Shown: positions 8,061 to 16,422, counted from the first letter of the stretch. The stretch is 64,000 nt of DNA from Neobacillus rhizophilus (GCF_018343535.1 NZ_JAGYPF010000003.1:606570-670569), one strand, 5' to 3'. Notes: generated by a model from the sequence alone, not told the origin. Numbers and translations: made by a program.

Positions 8061-8579
8061 TTACCAGCCCTTACGCTTACACAAAGAAGTAATATGTGCA
8101 AGATGATGTCGCCCGTGCCAAGCGTAAATTCCTATATTTTTACCCACTGAAACTTCACCTGAATCTGGGTGGATAAATGTCTTTTCCAAATCAGCCCTAC
8201 TTAGACTACGTAAAAGGTTTGTCCAGCGTTTGTGCAATGATTCGAGCAGGGATAGTGAAATATCAATTGGTAATTTATAATCAGAAAGTTCCGCCCATTC
8301 CGTTTCGTCATATGGCTTTATTACAGGTTTTTCTTCTGTTAGAGCCAATTTAAAGCGAACGTATGCATTCATATGACTATCCGCAAGGTGATGTATTACT
8401 TGTCGAACAGTCCACCCTTCTGAACGATAAGGTGTATCAAGCTGTTCATTATCTAAGTCTTTTACAGCATCTTGTAATAATCTTGGTAACTCTTCAATCT
8501 CATTTATCCAATCCTTTGTAATGATGTTGGTAATCTCACCATTAAATTGAAATTTTCCAATTGGATAATTCATATCCAT
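8061..8579 (-). CDS. BstA/YfiT-type bacillithiol transferase
   Basis: This 172-residue protein follows B. subtilis YfiT closely along its whole length: an N-terminal [38 protein letters not shown] (residues about 47-80), an [12 protein letters not shown] loop, and the C-terminal [19 protein letters not shown]. The three metal-ligand histidines (one in VIHHLADSH, two in HGRHHLAH) are all present. YfiT was renamed BstA after being shown to transfer bacillithiol. It probably detoxifies electrophiles in the cytoplasm. Confidence 0.85.
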   Translation of the reverse strand: MDMNYPIGKFQFNGEITNIITKDWINEIEELPRLLQDAVKDLDNEQLDTPYRSEGWTVRQVIHHLADSHMNAYVRFKLALTEEKPVIKPYDETEWAELSDYKLPIDISLSLLESLHKRWTNLLRSLSRADLEKTFIHPDSGEVSVGKNIGIYAWHGRHHLAHITSLCKRKGW

Positions 8580-8690
8580 CTACTATTCCTCCCATAAAAT
8601 CACTTGTACTTTTTTGGCTAACTAAATTAAAGGTCTAAAAATATGTAATTCTTCATCTTTTCCTTTAAGTCCTTTACACCTATATTTTTT

Positions 8691-8796
8691 TTCAACTAAA
8701 CTGCCCCTGTAGTTCAATAAAAAAAAGACCACCTCAATGGTAGTCCGATCTTCAAGGAACGCACCCGTTAGTTTAAGTTCAATTCTTCACAATCTT
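8691..8796 (+). repeat. Dispersed element, full copy (GACCACCTCAATGGTAGTC core)
   Basis: The left arm TTCAACTAAACTGCCCCTG leads to A8, then the hairpin GACCACCTCAATGGTAGTC and the right arm GCACCCGTTAGTTTAAG with TTCTTCACAATCTTA. It is 24 bases beyond the SRPBCC stop. Confidence 0.85.
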
Positions 8797-8819
8797 ACAG
8801 TCAAAGGAATAAGGAAAGA

Positions 8820-9251
8820 CTAATGAAGCAATGAAGCTCTCAAATTAACACCATATTCCAAATAACCCTTTAAACAAGTCAACATATAGACCCAACCCTC
8901 TTTATTATCTAACATCTGACTTATTATATTTTCATCATTTTCATTAAAACCTTCTTCAGCGATTTCAATGATGCTTTCTGAATTACCTAATTCATTCAGG
9001 GTAATCGTAACCCTATGCCCTTCTGCATTTGCACCCCAGTGGAACACTATTTTCTTATTTAACTCGATTTCATTTATTTTTATATCGCCTTTTGCATCAT
9101 ATTCATCATATCTCAGTGTAATCGTCTTACCTTGTTCCCATCTTTCAGAACTCGTTGAAAACCAAAAATTCCCTATTTTTGAAGGGTCAACGAAGGCTTC
9201 AAACACTTCATTAACTGGCTTCAATATTTTCATTTTCGTAATATTGTTCAT
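8820..9251 (-). CDS. SRPBCC (AHSA1-like) protein
   Basis: A 143-residue START/Bet v1-like protein of the AHSA1 type: MKILKPVNEVFEAFVDPSKI at the N-terminus, FWFSTSSERWEQG, IVFHWGANAEGHRVTI and the C-terminal GWVYMLTCLKGYLEYG, which is the usual last helix. Members bind hydrophobic ligands; none can be assigned. The ATG at 9249-9251 follows GGAAGGTGAG, so the extra upstream GTG codons are excluded. Confidence 0.8.
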   Translation of the reverse strand: MNNITKMKILKPVNEVFEAFVDPSKIGNFWFSTSSERWEQGKTITLRYDEYDAKGDIKINEIELNKKIVFHWGANAEGHRVTITLNELGNSESIIEIAEEGFNENDENIISQMLDNKEGWVYMLTCLKGYLEYGVNLRASLLH

Positions 9252-9428
9252 AAAATTCTCACCTTCCACTTATTTAGTAATTAATGTTGTCCTATTCGTT
9301 CATAGTATTTCTATTTTCTTTTAAAGAAACAAATTGTCTTGTTCAACTATTCTGTGTTTCTGAAATTTAGATGTTGTAGATTTTGGTAGTATGTTTATTA
9401 ATCATTTTGAATCATAACTTAATGCAAA

Positions 9429-9502
9429 CCTGCATAAACACTTATGTTTATGCATAATTGTAAAGCTGAACTTATTGTATTAACGGGGCAACTTAGTTGA
9501 AA
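9429..9502 (-). repeat. Dispersed element, the only inverted copy
   Basis: On the plus strand it reads ACGGGGCAACTTAGTTGAA at 9482-9500, the reverse complement of the usual left arm. A TGCATAAACA/TGTTTATGCA hairpin precedes it. It lies upstream of the plus-strand VOC gene rather than behind a stop codon. Confidence 0.6.
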
Positions 9503-9580
9503 AGTTTTTAATAATAATTATAATTTTATTATAATTTTATTATAATTATTATTATTTTGATTTAGAAGGGAGAATACATA

Positions 9581-10048
9581 GTGATTAAAGGATTATACGA
9601 AGCTCACTTACCTGTTAGTAACTTACAAAATTCAATTGAGTTTTATCAGAAATTAGGTTTGAAATTAGCTTGGCGTAATGAAGACACTGCATTCTTTTGG
9701 ATAGAAGAAGGAAAAAGTTGGTTGGGATTGTGGGAAGGAAAGGAATACCAAACTCCATACCATCCTTCTTTAAGGCATGTTGCATTTAGAGTCACATATC
9801 AAGATTTAAAAGAATCTATAAAATGGCTTGAATCCATCAAAGTTGAACCTGTACCGTTTGGAAGAAGAACATCAATTGAACCATTTATAAGACCAAATCA
9901 AGGAAATGCTTCGGTATATTTTAATGACCCAGATGGCAATAGTTTAGAATTGATGTGCTATGTTGATGTTCCAAATGAATTAAAAAATATTACGGAAAAG
10001 TTGTCATTTGAGAAATGGGAGAACTTAGTTAATAGTAAATTAAAATAA
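9581..10048 (+). CDS. VOC family protein (glyoxalase/dioxygenase fold)
   Basis: A 155-residue two-module VOC protein: an N-terminal YEAHLPVSNLQNSIEFYQKLG with the first metal-site His (H9), SLRHVAFRV with the second, and the closing NDPDGNSLELMCYVD motif with the metal-ligand Glu. It starts at GTG behind AGAAGGGAG. Enzyme class (glyoxalase, fosfomycin or bleomycin resistance, dioxygenase) cannot be settled. The tail of about 25 residues beyond the fold is extra. Confidence 0.8.
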   Translation: MIKGLYEAHLPVSNLQNSIEFYQKLGLKLAWRNEDTAFFWIEEGKSWLGLWEGKEYQTPYHPSLRHVAFRVTYQDLKESIKWLESIKVEPVPFGRRTSIEPFIRPNQGNASVYFNDPDGNSLELMCYVDVPNELKNITEKLSFEKWENLVNSKLK

Positions 10049-10115
10049 TCAAACCCTTTCCTTCAGATTGCGAAGGAATTTACTTAAACTTTCGGGGCTT
10101 TAACGCAATTAAGAA

Positions 10116-10219
10116 TTAAATTAAAGAGCCTAAAATATGTAAGTTTTTATGCACGACATGCGTATTTTGGCTCTTTTTACATTCAAAAAAGATACAGCCA
10201 TTTATAGCATTTCTTAATT
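10116..10219 (+). repeat. Second hairpin repeat family, copy A
   Basis: It starts AAAGAGCCTAAAATATG, folds back to GCGTATTTTGGCTCTTTTT, and continues with CAAAAAAGATACAGCC and ATTTATAGCATTTCTTAAT. The reverse complement of 20344-20446 matches it along about 100 bases. The 20-bp stem ending in T5 would also terminate the VOC gene. Confidence 0.75.
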
Positions 10220-10224
10220 GCCAA

Positions 10225-10305
10225 ATACACTATTCTGCCCCATTACTTCAATAACAAAAGGCGATTACTGTTGTTTAGCAATCGCACCAGTTAGTTGAAC
10301 AAGAG
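10225..10305 (+). repeat. Dispersed element, full copy (GCGATT...AATCGC core)
   Basis: The left arm CTATTCTGCCCCATTAC is followed by TTCAATAACAAAA. The GGCGATTACTG/CAATCGC hairpin comes next, then the right arm ACCAGTTAGTTGAAC. It follows the second repeat family directly. Confidence 0.75.
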
Positions 10306-10328
10306 TTTATTAATTAATACATTGAAAA

Positions 10329-10760
10329 TTAAACACTTTTAATATTTTTATTGTACTCTAATTGTTTTTTAATACCTAACCTATCAATCTGAATCCAATA
10401 CTCTGAAATTTTTCCATTTTCTATTCTATACACCGCACTTGCCATTTGTATTACTGGGAGCCCTGTAGGTTGGTATCCATTGATTTCTCCTACGTGCGTA
10501 CCTTTTTGTTTCCATCGTACATATACTTTATTTCCGTCTACTAAAAATTCTTGAATTTCTAATGAAAAATTACCATATGCTTCAATCATTTCTCTTACGT
10601 GTTCAGCATAATCTTTAGGTGTCCTCAACACTGTTTGTTCTTCTTCAGATACAATTTGATGTGCCAATACTTGTTCTTCCATTAATTGATTTGAGTATTC
10701 AGGATTATTACCTGATCGTACTTCTTCAAAAAATTCTCTAACAATTTGTTCTGGTGTCAT
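10329..10760 (-). CDS. SnoaL-like/NTF2-fold protein (ester cyclase type)
   Basis: A 143-residue NTF2-fold protein. The N-terminus EQIVREFFEEVRSGNNPEY and the motif VLAHQIVSEEEQTVLRTP fit the SnoaL-like ester cyclase group. NKVYVRWKQKGTHVGEINGYQPTG matches its typical RWxxxGTHxGE(f/l)xGxxPTG strand, and the C-terminal KISEYWIQIDRLG closes the cone. These proteins act on small hydrophobic substrates or are non-catalytic. An AAGGGGG-type site precedes the ATG. Confidence 0.85.
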   Translation of the reverse strand: MTPEQIVREFFEEVRSGNNPEYSNQLMEEQVLAHQIVSEEEQTVLRTPKDYAEHVREMIEAYGNFSLEIQEFLVDGNKVYVRWKQKGTHVGEINGYQPTGLPVIQMASAVYRIENGKISEYWIQIDRLGIKKQLEYNKNIKSV

Positions 10761-10811
10761 TTAAAAACCCCCTTATAATAAATCCAATACTATCATAGTA
10801 TAGGTGATTTT

Positions 10812-10893
10812 ATTAAACTAACTTGCCCCGTTAGTACAACTAGAAAAAAGGACTGCAACCCTTTTTTAAACTCAAGCACCCTTTAGCACGACA
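10812..10893 (+). repeat. Dispersed element, full copy
   Basis: The left arm AAACTAACTTGCCCCGTTAG is followed by A6 and a weak GGACTGCAACCC core. The right arm CTCAAGCACCCTTTAGC is shortened. It lies about 20 bases from the stop of the VOC gene 10912-11331. Confidence 0.75.
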
Positions 10894-10911
10894 ATTAAAA
10901 ATAATACTTGA

Positions 10912-11331
10912 TTATTTTGAGACTAAATATTTTTCTTTGAAAATTGGACTAAGTTCACTCCATACATCGAATTTATTCCCATCTAAATCATAAAAAACAA
11001 AATTCCTTCCAGAATGTCCTCTGTTTTCAATATCTCCAACTCTTATCTCATTTTCTATAAAATCCTTATGTAGTGCTTCCAAAGCATCTAACCCATTTAC
11101 TTCAAAAGTTAAAGAAAAACGTTCTTCACCATAAATATCAATAAAATTAGAAGTTTGACTTTCATTTGACTTCACAAGAAAAATACTTTGGTTTGCAAGG
11201 TTTAAAATCGCCTTGTCTTCATCTTTATAAGATAAATCTGCAGCTAATTTATTTACGTACCATTCAGATGAAAGCTCTACATTTGTCACTGGAATATAAG
11301 TAGTTCCAACCCTCAATAATTTTTCACTCAT
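10912..11331 (-). CDS. VOC family protein
   Basis: A 139-residue VOC protein (RVGTTYIPVTNVELSSEWYV at the start, SLTFEVNGLDALEALH in the middle, FVFYDLDGNKFDVWSEL at the end). The usual first metal-ligand His is replaced by Tyr in TTYIPV, so the metal site may be incomplete. The ATG at 11329-11331 lies 8 bases behind GAAGGAG, which excludes six upstream codons. Function unknown. Confidence 0.8.
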   Translation of the reverse strand: MSEKLLRVGTTYIPVTNVELSSEWYVNKLAADLSYKDEDKAILNLANQSIFLVKSNESQTSNFIDIYGEERFSLTFEVNGLDALEALHKDFIENEIRVGDIENRGHSGRNFVFYDLDGNKFDVWSELSPIFKEKYLVSK

Positions 11332-11396
11332 TTTAAAAACTCCTTCCAAATTCTGATATATTAAACAATTCCCTTGTTATATACCTCTCTCCTCCA

Positions 11397-11503
11397 TTGA
11401 ATTAAACTGCCCCGTTGGTCGAATAAGAAAAGGCCACCAATATGGTAGCTCCAATCTTTAACTCTTGCCCCCGTTTGTTTAAGTGTAATTCTTCACAATC
11501 TTA
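11397..11503 (+). repeat. Dispersed element, full copy (GGCCACCAATATGGTAGCT core)
   Basis: The left arm TTAAACTGCCCCGTTGG is followed by AATAAGAAAA and the GGCCACCAATATGGTAGCT hairpin. The right arm ACTCTTGCCCCCGTTTG then runs to TTCTTCACAATCTTA. Confidence 0.85.
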
Positions 11504-11532
11504 TTTTTATATACGTTATCTCTTTTAGATTA

Positions 11533-11569
11533 AATAAGAACAGGAATGTATAATAACCCTGTTCTTATT
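11533..11569 (-). terminator. Terminator of DinB gene 11591-12097
   Basis: AATAAGAACAGG pairs exactly with CCTGTTCTTATT over a 13-base loop, 22 bases after the stop. It is separate from the neighbouring element. Confidence 0.8.
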
Positions 11570-11590
11570 ACCAATGTTCAATAATTACAA

Positions 11591-12097
11591 TCACATTTCA
11601 GGAGCTTCCATACCCATCTCAGCCCATTCCTCTTTTGATGGACCATAAAGACCCGGAACCGATAAACCAGCTTGACGCATAAGAATAGTCATTTGTCCTC
11701 GATGATGAATTTGGTGTTGTATTAAAAAAAATAATAGTTCTCCCTTGGTGATTTTCTGTCCATAGATGTCCAATTCTTCTCTAAGGTTTTTGTCAGCTAA
11801 CTGATTTTTTACTGCCTGAACTAATGCATCACTTGCTTGTTGATAACTGTTAGATATGAATTCTGAGGAAGAAGGAACAGGATAATCATTAGTTGGTGCG
11901 TCAAAAGAAAGACCTATTCGGGATGATATAATCCCAATAGCCGTTACAGTATGCCAAGCAATTCGTCCCAATGTCCAATTTTGAGAGGTAACTTCTTGTG
12001 GTAGTGATTCATCCGTAAGTTGATTTAAAAGTTTCTGAGTAGCAGCGGCTTCAAATTCCCATAATTTTAAAAAATCTACTATTTGAAACATACTCAT
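11591..12097 (-). CDS. DinB family protein
   Basis: A 168-residue DinB-superfamily four-helix protein. LGRIAWHTVTAIGII carries the first ligand His, and IQHQIHHRGQMTILMRQAGL gives the second and third. VPGLYGPSKEEWAEMG is the characteristic tail. The HxxHHRGQM pattern is typical of the DinB_2 group close to YfiT. It may be a thiol transferase, but the substrate is unknown. The start ATG has an AGGAGG site. Confidence 0.85.
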   Translation of the reverse strand: MSMFQIVDFLKLWEFEAAATQKLLNQLTDESLPQEVTSQNWTLGRIAWHTVTAIGIISSRIGLSFDAPTNDYPVPSSSEFISNSYQQASDALVQAVKNQLADKNLREELDIYGQKITKGELLFFLIQHQIHHRGQMTILMRQAGLSVPGLYGPSKEEWAEMGMEAPEM

Positions 12098-12202
12098 CCT
12101 CCTTACTTAAATACTCCACAATTATATTCTATAATTCCAGTTAAATTACCTATAAGTTTACAAAAAATAACAATATTAATTGAATCTATAAACGCTACCT
12201 CT

Positions 12203-12260
12203 TGTTGAAACTAAGCTGCCCGTTACTTCAATAAGAATAAGCGATCCTTCGCTATTGAAG
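12203..12260 (+). repeat. Dispersed element, left half joined to a truncated SDR gene
   Basis: The left arm AAACTAAGCTGCCCGTTAC is followed by TTCAATAAG and the core AGCGATCC-TTC-GCTATTG. The right arm is missing. In its place the coding sequence of an SDR enzyme begins at the NAGIQ motif. Confidence 0.7.
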
Positions 12261-12766
12261 ACAACGCAGGAATCCAACAAAGTTTTAACGTGTTAACGTC
12301 GGACTCAAAGGATTGGCGTTATTTTAGTAAAGAAATCACAACCAATCTTGAAGCGCCGATCCAACTCTCTATGTTATTCGCACCATTTTTTGCAACTAGA
12401 GAAGAAGCAACTATTATTAACGTGACATCTGGATTAGCTTTTACTCCATTTGTAATTGCACCTATCTATTCAGCAACTAAAGCAGCTCTTCATTCCTTTA
12501 CACTGAGTCTCAGACACCAACTTTCTAATACATCTATAGAAGTCATTGAAGTTGCTCCACCAGCGGTGAAAACAGATTTTTTAGACGGTGCAGGTCTGCC
12601 TGGAGAACCATTAGATGCATTCGCAGATGGCATTTTCAAAGGATTAGAAGAGGGTAAAAAGGAAATTGGATATGGTACCTCTGTGAATCGATTACGTATG
12701 TCACGGGATGAAATCGACGATTACGTCGAAAAAATGTACCAAGCAACGAAGAACTTAATTGAGTAA
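12257..12766 (+). pseudogene. 5'-truncated short-chain dehydrogenase (DltE-like)
   Basis: In-frame coding begins without a start codon at DNAGIQQSFN (the NNAG motif of SDR enzymes) and runs to the stop at 12766. The first 80-90 residues with the TGxxxGIG cofactor loop are absent. The catalytic triad region is intact: IINVTSGLAF (Ser), PIYSATKAALHSF (YxxxK), then EVAPPAVKTDF. A GTG at 12290 could start a 158-residue remnant, but without the Rossmann N-terminus it cannot bind NAD(P). The break coincides with a dispersed-element core. Confidence 0.8.
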
Positions 12767-12853
12767 TCATCAACTGTGAAAAGTTACTAAATTGTTTAAA
12801 TCCTTATCAGAAATTATTTATTAAGAAAACAGCAGTCGTTTGATATCAGGGAA

Positions 12854-12895
12854 TTCAAAAGAAAACTCGCCGCATGTGGCGAGTTTTCTTTTGAA
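12854..12895 (+). terminator. Terminator of the truncated SDR gene
   Basis: A perfect stem of 15 bp or more (AAAAGAAAACTCGCC against GGCGAGTTTTCTTTT) encloses the loop GCATGT. It works in both directions. Confidence 0.9.
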
Positions 12896-12909
12896 AGATA
12901 TCCAACTTC

Positions 12910-13014
12910 TTCTTTAACTGACCGTTAGTTCAATCAAGAAAAAGTGCGGCAACCGTTCTTCAACTCTTGCCCCCGTTAGTTGAAGAAAACAAGGCTGTTT
13001 CGACAGCCTTGTTA
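12910..13014 (+). repeat. Dispersed element fused to a second hairpin
   Basis: The left arm TCTTTAACTGACCGTTAG is followed by an AGTGCGGCAACCG core and the right arm CTCTTGCCCCCGTTAG. An AACAAGGCTGT-TTCG-ACAGCCTTGTT hairpin (12989-13014) is attached. That 11-bp stem is the terminator of the cupin gene. Confidence 0.8.
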
Positions 13015-13039
13015 ATGGAATAGATTATTGTCTAATTAG

Positions 13040-13372
13040 CTATCCGTTTATATCATTATTGGTTTTTTCAAAACATATATTAACTGTGCGTTCGTTTGAA
13101 CGAGTTCGATGCATTGTATTGGCAGGAATAGTAAATATTTCACCCGGTTTCAGAGAAACTGTTTCATTGTTCTCTAAGTCTATAAAAAGTTCACCTTCTA
13201 GTACATAAAATAATTCATCGCAATCCTCGTGTTTATGCCAGTGGAATTCCCCATTTATAACGGCTATTCTAAGAGCGTGATCATTAACTTCGCTTACGAT
13301 AAAATTGGTATAATCCGTTTGGTCTTGAATTAATTTATGTAGGTTATAAACTTCTAATTGACCTTTTTTCAT
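13040..13372 (-). CDS. Cupin domain protein
   Basis: This 110-residue single cupin has motif 1 as GEFHWHKHEDCDELFYVLEG (two His plus Glu metal ligands) and motif 2 as LKPGEIFTIPANTMHRT with the third His. These short mono-cupins bind a divalent metal, and their reactions vary widely (isomerase, dioxygenase, sensor). No partner gene gives a hint. Ribosome site AAAGGGG. Confidence 0.85.
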   Translation of the reverse strand: MKKGQLEVYNLHKLIQDQTDYTNFIVSEVNDHALRIAVINGEFHWHKHEDCDELFYVLEGELFIDLENNETVSLKPGEIFTIPANTMHRTRSNERTVNICFEKTNNDING

Positions 13373-13440
13373 ACTCTTTCCCCTTTAGAAATTTAATTGT
13401 TATTTAGACTAAATTCGACAACAATTTCAAATAATCCTTC

Positions 13441-13550
13441 TTCAGCTAAACTGCCCCTTTAGCTCATAAGAAAAAACGCTGCCGAAACAACGTTTTGTTC
13501 AACTCTTGCACCCGTCAGCTTAAGTACATTTCTTCACAAATTTTTTAAAA
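13441..13550 (+). repeat. Dispersed element, full copy (CGCTGCCGAAACAACG core)
   Basis: The left arm TTCAGCTAAACTGCCCCTTT is followed by A6, an ACGCTGCCGAAACAACGTT core and the right arm ACTCTTGCACCCGTCAGC. The TTCTTCACAAATTTTTTAAAA tail is as in the copies at 6080-6230 and 21825-21938. Confidence 0.85.
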
Positions 13551-13573
13551 ATTAAGAACTGAAAATTCAGCTA

Positions 13574-14083
13574 TTATCCAATTAAGTTATAACGCCAATT
13601 ATTACACCGCATAAAGCTTCCTGGAGGGTATTCAAATTCGCATTCAGAGATAAACTGAAAGTCAAGCTTCCGACAAATTGCATTAGAAGCAGGATTATCA
13701 ATCGATGGGAATGCGTGGATGTATTTATATTTGTCTTCACTAGATGCTTCTTCAATTGCTAACTTTACCGCTTTTGTAGCTATTCCTTTCCCTTGAAAAG
13801 AGGGTAGAACGCTCCATCCAGTTTCATATACACTCTCATTATTCCAAGTAGTTTGCCAATACCCCACAGAACCTACTGGTTCTAATTCTGGTAAGAATTT
13901 AATGCTGAACATACGTCCTCTATTTCCCAGCTCAAGATAACGTTTATGTCGATTCAAAATCTGCTCTTTACTCTCTGAACCTCCAAGATGCTGCATCATT
14001 TCTGGAGCGTTTATAAGAAAAAGTAAATCAAGGTCATTATCCTCCCAAGGCTTTATCTGAATGATTTGGTTACTTGCTTCCAA
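13574..14083 (-). CDS. GNAT family N-acetyltransferase
   Basis: A 169-residue GNAT. It has an N-terminal IKPWEDNDLDLLFLINAPEM, the strand VGSVGYWQTTWNNESVYETGWSVLP, and the acetyl-CoA loop QGKGIATKAVKLAI (Q/RxxGxG/A). The C-terminal PSIDNPASNAICRKLDFQFI is the usual end of RimJ-like GNATs. The acceptor (amine or protein) cannot be told. It is a single gene between two element copies. Confidence 0.85.
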   Translation of the reverse strand: MEASNQIIQIKPWEDNDLDLLFLINAPEMMQHLGGSESKEQILNRHKRYLELGNRGRMFSIKFLPELEPVGSVGYWQTTWNNESVYETGWSVLPSFQGKGIATKAVKLAIEEASSEDKYKYIHAFPSIDNPASNAICRKLDFQFISECEFEYPPGSFMRCNNWRYNLIG

Positions 14084-14157
14084 ATTCCCCTCATCCCCTC
14101 ACCACTTATTGTTTACTCTTTCTTTAAGAAAGCTAAAAATCCTCTTATTATCATATT

Positions 14158-14250
14158 GTTGTTTACTAAACTGTCCCGTTAGTTCGACAAGAAAAAATGA
14201 CCGCCGCAGCGACCATCATCCTTAACAAAAGCACACGTTACTTCAATAAC
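14158..14250 (+). repeat. Dispersed element, full copy (near twin of 2081-2180)
   Basis: The left arm TACTAAACTGTCCCGTTAG is followed by A6, the core TGACCGCCGCAGCGACCATC and the right arm AGCACACGTTACTTCAATAA. Confidence 0.85.
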
Positions 14251-14269
14251 TATAATTGAGATCCCCAAT

Positions 14270-14836
14270 TTATATAGGATCGATTCTACTTTTTTCGGCC
14301 TCTATATAGTCATAAACATTCAATATTTCTTTGTCATAGTCGTTTTCGATTTCAAAATACCTAACACCTGCTTGTAAACATTGTGCTTTAAATTCTTTAT
14401 GTTCCTTGATTAGTTCTTTTATCGTTCTTTCTTCCGGCCAATTACGGAATTCAACAGCATTCCTATGTTTCGCTATTCTTGTTTCGAAGTTTTCTTGAAT
14501 ATAATTCGTTGAAAAACCTAAGAATACTGGAATAATTTTTTCTGAATAATTTATGCCAAAATCCTTTATATAGTGAGGCAATATATAGCATCCTTCAATA
14601 ATATATGTTGTTCATTCTCGATATTTGTCATAATAATCCCTTTTAATATTGGCCAGAGTTTATCTCCAATGACTTCGGTACTATCTAGTGGTGTGAATCC
14701 ACAATTCTTATCTCCTCTGTACAAGCCCATTTTTATATGGTCTATAGAGAGATAAGAAATTATGGTATTTTTCTAGTAACTTTTGAGCCATAAAGGTTTT
14801 ACCTGTACTACTTACAGCACTTATTAAAATTACCAT
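14270..14836 (-). pseudogene. P-loop kinase-like protein with two frameshifts
   Basis: The N-terminal frame starts MVILISAVSSTGKTFMAQ, a Walker A loop, and reaches HNFLSL. After a CT-repeat slip (near 14752) the next frame gives SIDHIKMGLYRGDKNCGF, and so on to NIENEQHI. A missing base (near 14590) then shifts to IIEGCYILPHYIKDFGINY and the C-terminal 100 residues. Joined, this is a protein of about 190 residues resembling the small adenylate-kinase-like or 2-phosphoglycerate-kinase-like P-loop group. It is probably inactive unless the two shifts are assembly errors. Confidence 0.65.
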
Positions 14837-14880
14837 ATATTAATCCGTTCTGTTTTATTTGTAATTTAAACGATGATTAT

Positions 14881-14948
14881 TACACTAACCTCCCTCCGTT
14901 AGCTCAACAAGGAATGACCGCCGCAGCCACATCATTTTTTTACCCACC
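14881..14948 (+). repeat. Dispersed element, left half
   Basis: CACTAACCTCCCTCCG, then TTAGCTCAACAAGG and the core AATGACCGCCGCAGCC. The A-tract is shortened and the right arm is lost. Beyond it, up to 15265, I see nothing else. Confidence 0.65.
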
Positions 14949-15264
14949 AATATGTAATAAGATAAAATGTGATTGTCGCCCATTAAAAAACTTGTAAGCC
15001 CATGGGGACTTACCTAATTTTAGATAGAATTATAAAGCTGCTTCATCCACCTTTTATCGTGAAAATTCTTATATATTTTAGACGTATAATTTCAGGAAAA
15101 TGTTACACTATTTACCTCTAATTACAAAAGACACCATAAAGAGACTAAGATATTTTTCTCGTTCCTTTTAGTAAGTCTCTTTATTCTTATAAACATTAGC
15201 AAATCTGAATGTAAAATGAATGGTTTGATTTTAGCATCTATCGTGGTTTTTGTAACAACAAAAA

Positions 15265-15292
15265 AATAAGGCTCGCAACTGCGAACCTTATT
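15265..15292 (-). terminator. Terminator of nitroreductase gene 15288-15938
   Basis: The stem AATAAGGCTCGCA / GCGAACCTTATT is followed by T6 on the minus strand. The stop codon lies inside the stem. Confidence 0.8.
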
Positions 15293-15938
15293 CGATAATG
15301 ATAGAAATCTCACTTACTTCTTTCCGTGCTATTCTCTTCGGCGTTTCCTGCGGATATCCTAGTGCAATTACCATGTTTATTTCTTTCTCACCCTCTATCC
15401 CCAAATATGCCCGTATTTTATCTTGGGCTAATAATACCGGACCTGTCATTGGGCATGTTCCCAAACCCTTCGCGTATGCTGCGAGCATCAGATTCTGCGA
15501 TGCTAAACAACTCGATTTAATTCCTTCTTCACGCCAGACGGACTCGTCCACGAGTCCGATGGGCTCGAATATTTTTTCTTTGAACTTTGAATTGTATGGT
15601 GTAGCCAAACAAATAATCAGCACCGGCGCGCCTGAAAAGGCGGTGGCGTAAGGACCGAATGAACGAAGCAAAAGCTTTGATTCTTTTTCAAGCCCTTTTT
15701 CCTCCGCTTCGCCCGCCCGCTCGCGAAGTGCATCCCACGTCATTTCTTCTATCTTTTTGATTTTCTCCCTGTCTTTTATGACAATGAACTCCCAGGTCTG
15801 TGAGTTTGTATCACTCGGTGCGTATCGTGCACAATCGAGGACATCTATGATGTCCTCGTTGGATACGTCGATGTCTTTATATTTACGGATGCTTCTTCGA
15901 TTTTGGATCAATTCTTTTACTTCTAAAAAACTAGTCAT
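15288..15938 (-). CDS. Nitroreductase family FMN oxidoreductase
   Basis: A 216-residue nitroreductase. The FMN-binding start is LIQNRRSIRKYKDIDVS, followed by CARYAPSDTNSQTWEFIVIKD. Mid-protein has ASQNLMLAAYAKGLGTCPMTGPV, and the C-terminus has NMVIALGYPQETPKRIARKEVSEI, which ends as in NADH-dependent members. It is a cytoplasmic flavoprotein, homodimeric in the family. Its GC content is a little higher than the surrounding genes, so separate acquisition is possible. Confidence 0.85.
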   Translation of the reverse strand: MTSFLEVKELIQNRRSIRKYKDIDVSNEDIIDVLDCARYAPSDTNSQTWEFIVIKDREKIKKIEEMTWDALRERAGEAEEKGLEKESKLLLRSFGPYATAFSGAPVLIICLATPYNSKFKEKIFEPIGLVDESVWREEGIKSSCLASQNLMLAAYAKGLGTCPMTGPVLLAQDKIRAYLGIEGEKEINMVIALGYPQETPKRIARKEVSEISIIIE

Positions 15939-16006
15939 TTTTATCTCCCTTTTGAACCATTTAAAATTGTAAATATATTATAACAGAAGAAAAAGAACTC
16001 GACTTT

Positions 16007-16252
16007 TTATTTTATAATTTTCGTTTCTTTTAAAAGTTGGTTGTATAGTTTGTATAGTTCATATAGTTCTTCATCTTCTTTGAATTCCACAGCGTTTAAA
16101 CGACCAGATTCATCCATGACAAGATGCGTGTAATGATGTTCTTCGCTTTTTTCCAGTTTATCACTAATTTTTAATTTCCCATCCTGAAACTTAGTATTCA
16201 TATAGGACCTATCGCTGGCTGGTTTTCCATTCTCAATGCAAAAGAGCGGCAA
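16007..16252 (-). CDS. Hypothetical protein
   Basis: An 81-residue acidic, soluble protein (KFQDGKLKISDKLEKSEEHH, THLVMDESGRLNAVEFKEDE, ELYELYKLYNQLLKE). It has a C-terminal amphipathic helix and no membrane segment. The ribosome site before the assigned start is poor, so the true start, or a lost 5' part, is uncertain. Not recognised. Confidence 0.4.
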   Translation of the reverse strand: MPLFCIENGKPASDRSYMNTKFQDGKLKISDKLEKSEEHHYTHLVMDESGRLNAVEFKEDEELYELYKLYNQLLKETKIIK

Positions 16253-16310
16253 TTTTGTTGGATTTGTATTTCAAAAAAAAACAATGTTGAAACGTATCCC
16301 ACAGCCGGAT

Positions 16311-16353
16311 ATAAAAGGCACAACTAGCTAAGAACCACTAGATGTGCCTTTTT
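16311..16353 (-). terminator. Terminator of the penicillin-binding protein gene
   Basis: AAAAGGCACA (16313-16322) pairs with TGTGCCTTTT (16344-16353). T-tracts occur on both sides. Confidence 0.75.
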
Positions 16354-16375
16354 GCACGCAAAACTTCCGATTGCC

Positions 16376-16404
16376 CCCGTTAAGAACCGTCCCTGTGGTG
16401 TTTC
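16376..16404 (+). repeat. REP-like half unit downstream of the PBP gene
   Basis: AAGAACCGTCCCTGTGGTG is read in the same direction as AACCGTTCCTGTGGTG at 19068-19083, so near-identical 20-nt units flank the PBP gene. Both are related to the AGAACCGTCCCC arms at 29910-30025. Confidence 0.6.
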
Positions 16405-16422
16405 TCGTTACTACTTTCAGTA

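Noticed and set aside
15122..15313. Minus-strand 63-residue frame behind the nitroreductase gene
   Set aside because: It overlaps the nitroreductase stop and its terminator; unlikely to be translated.
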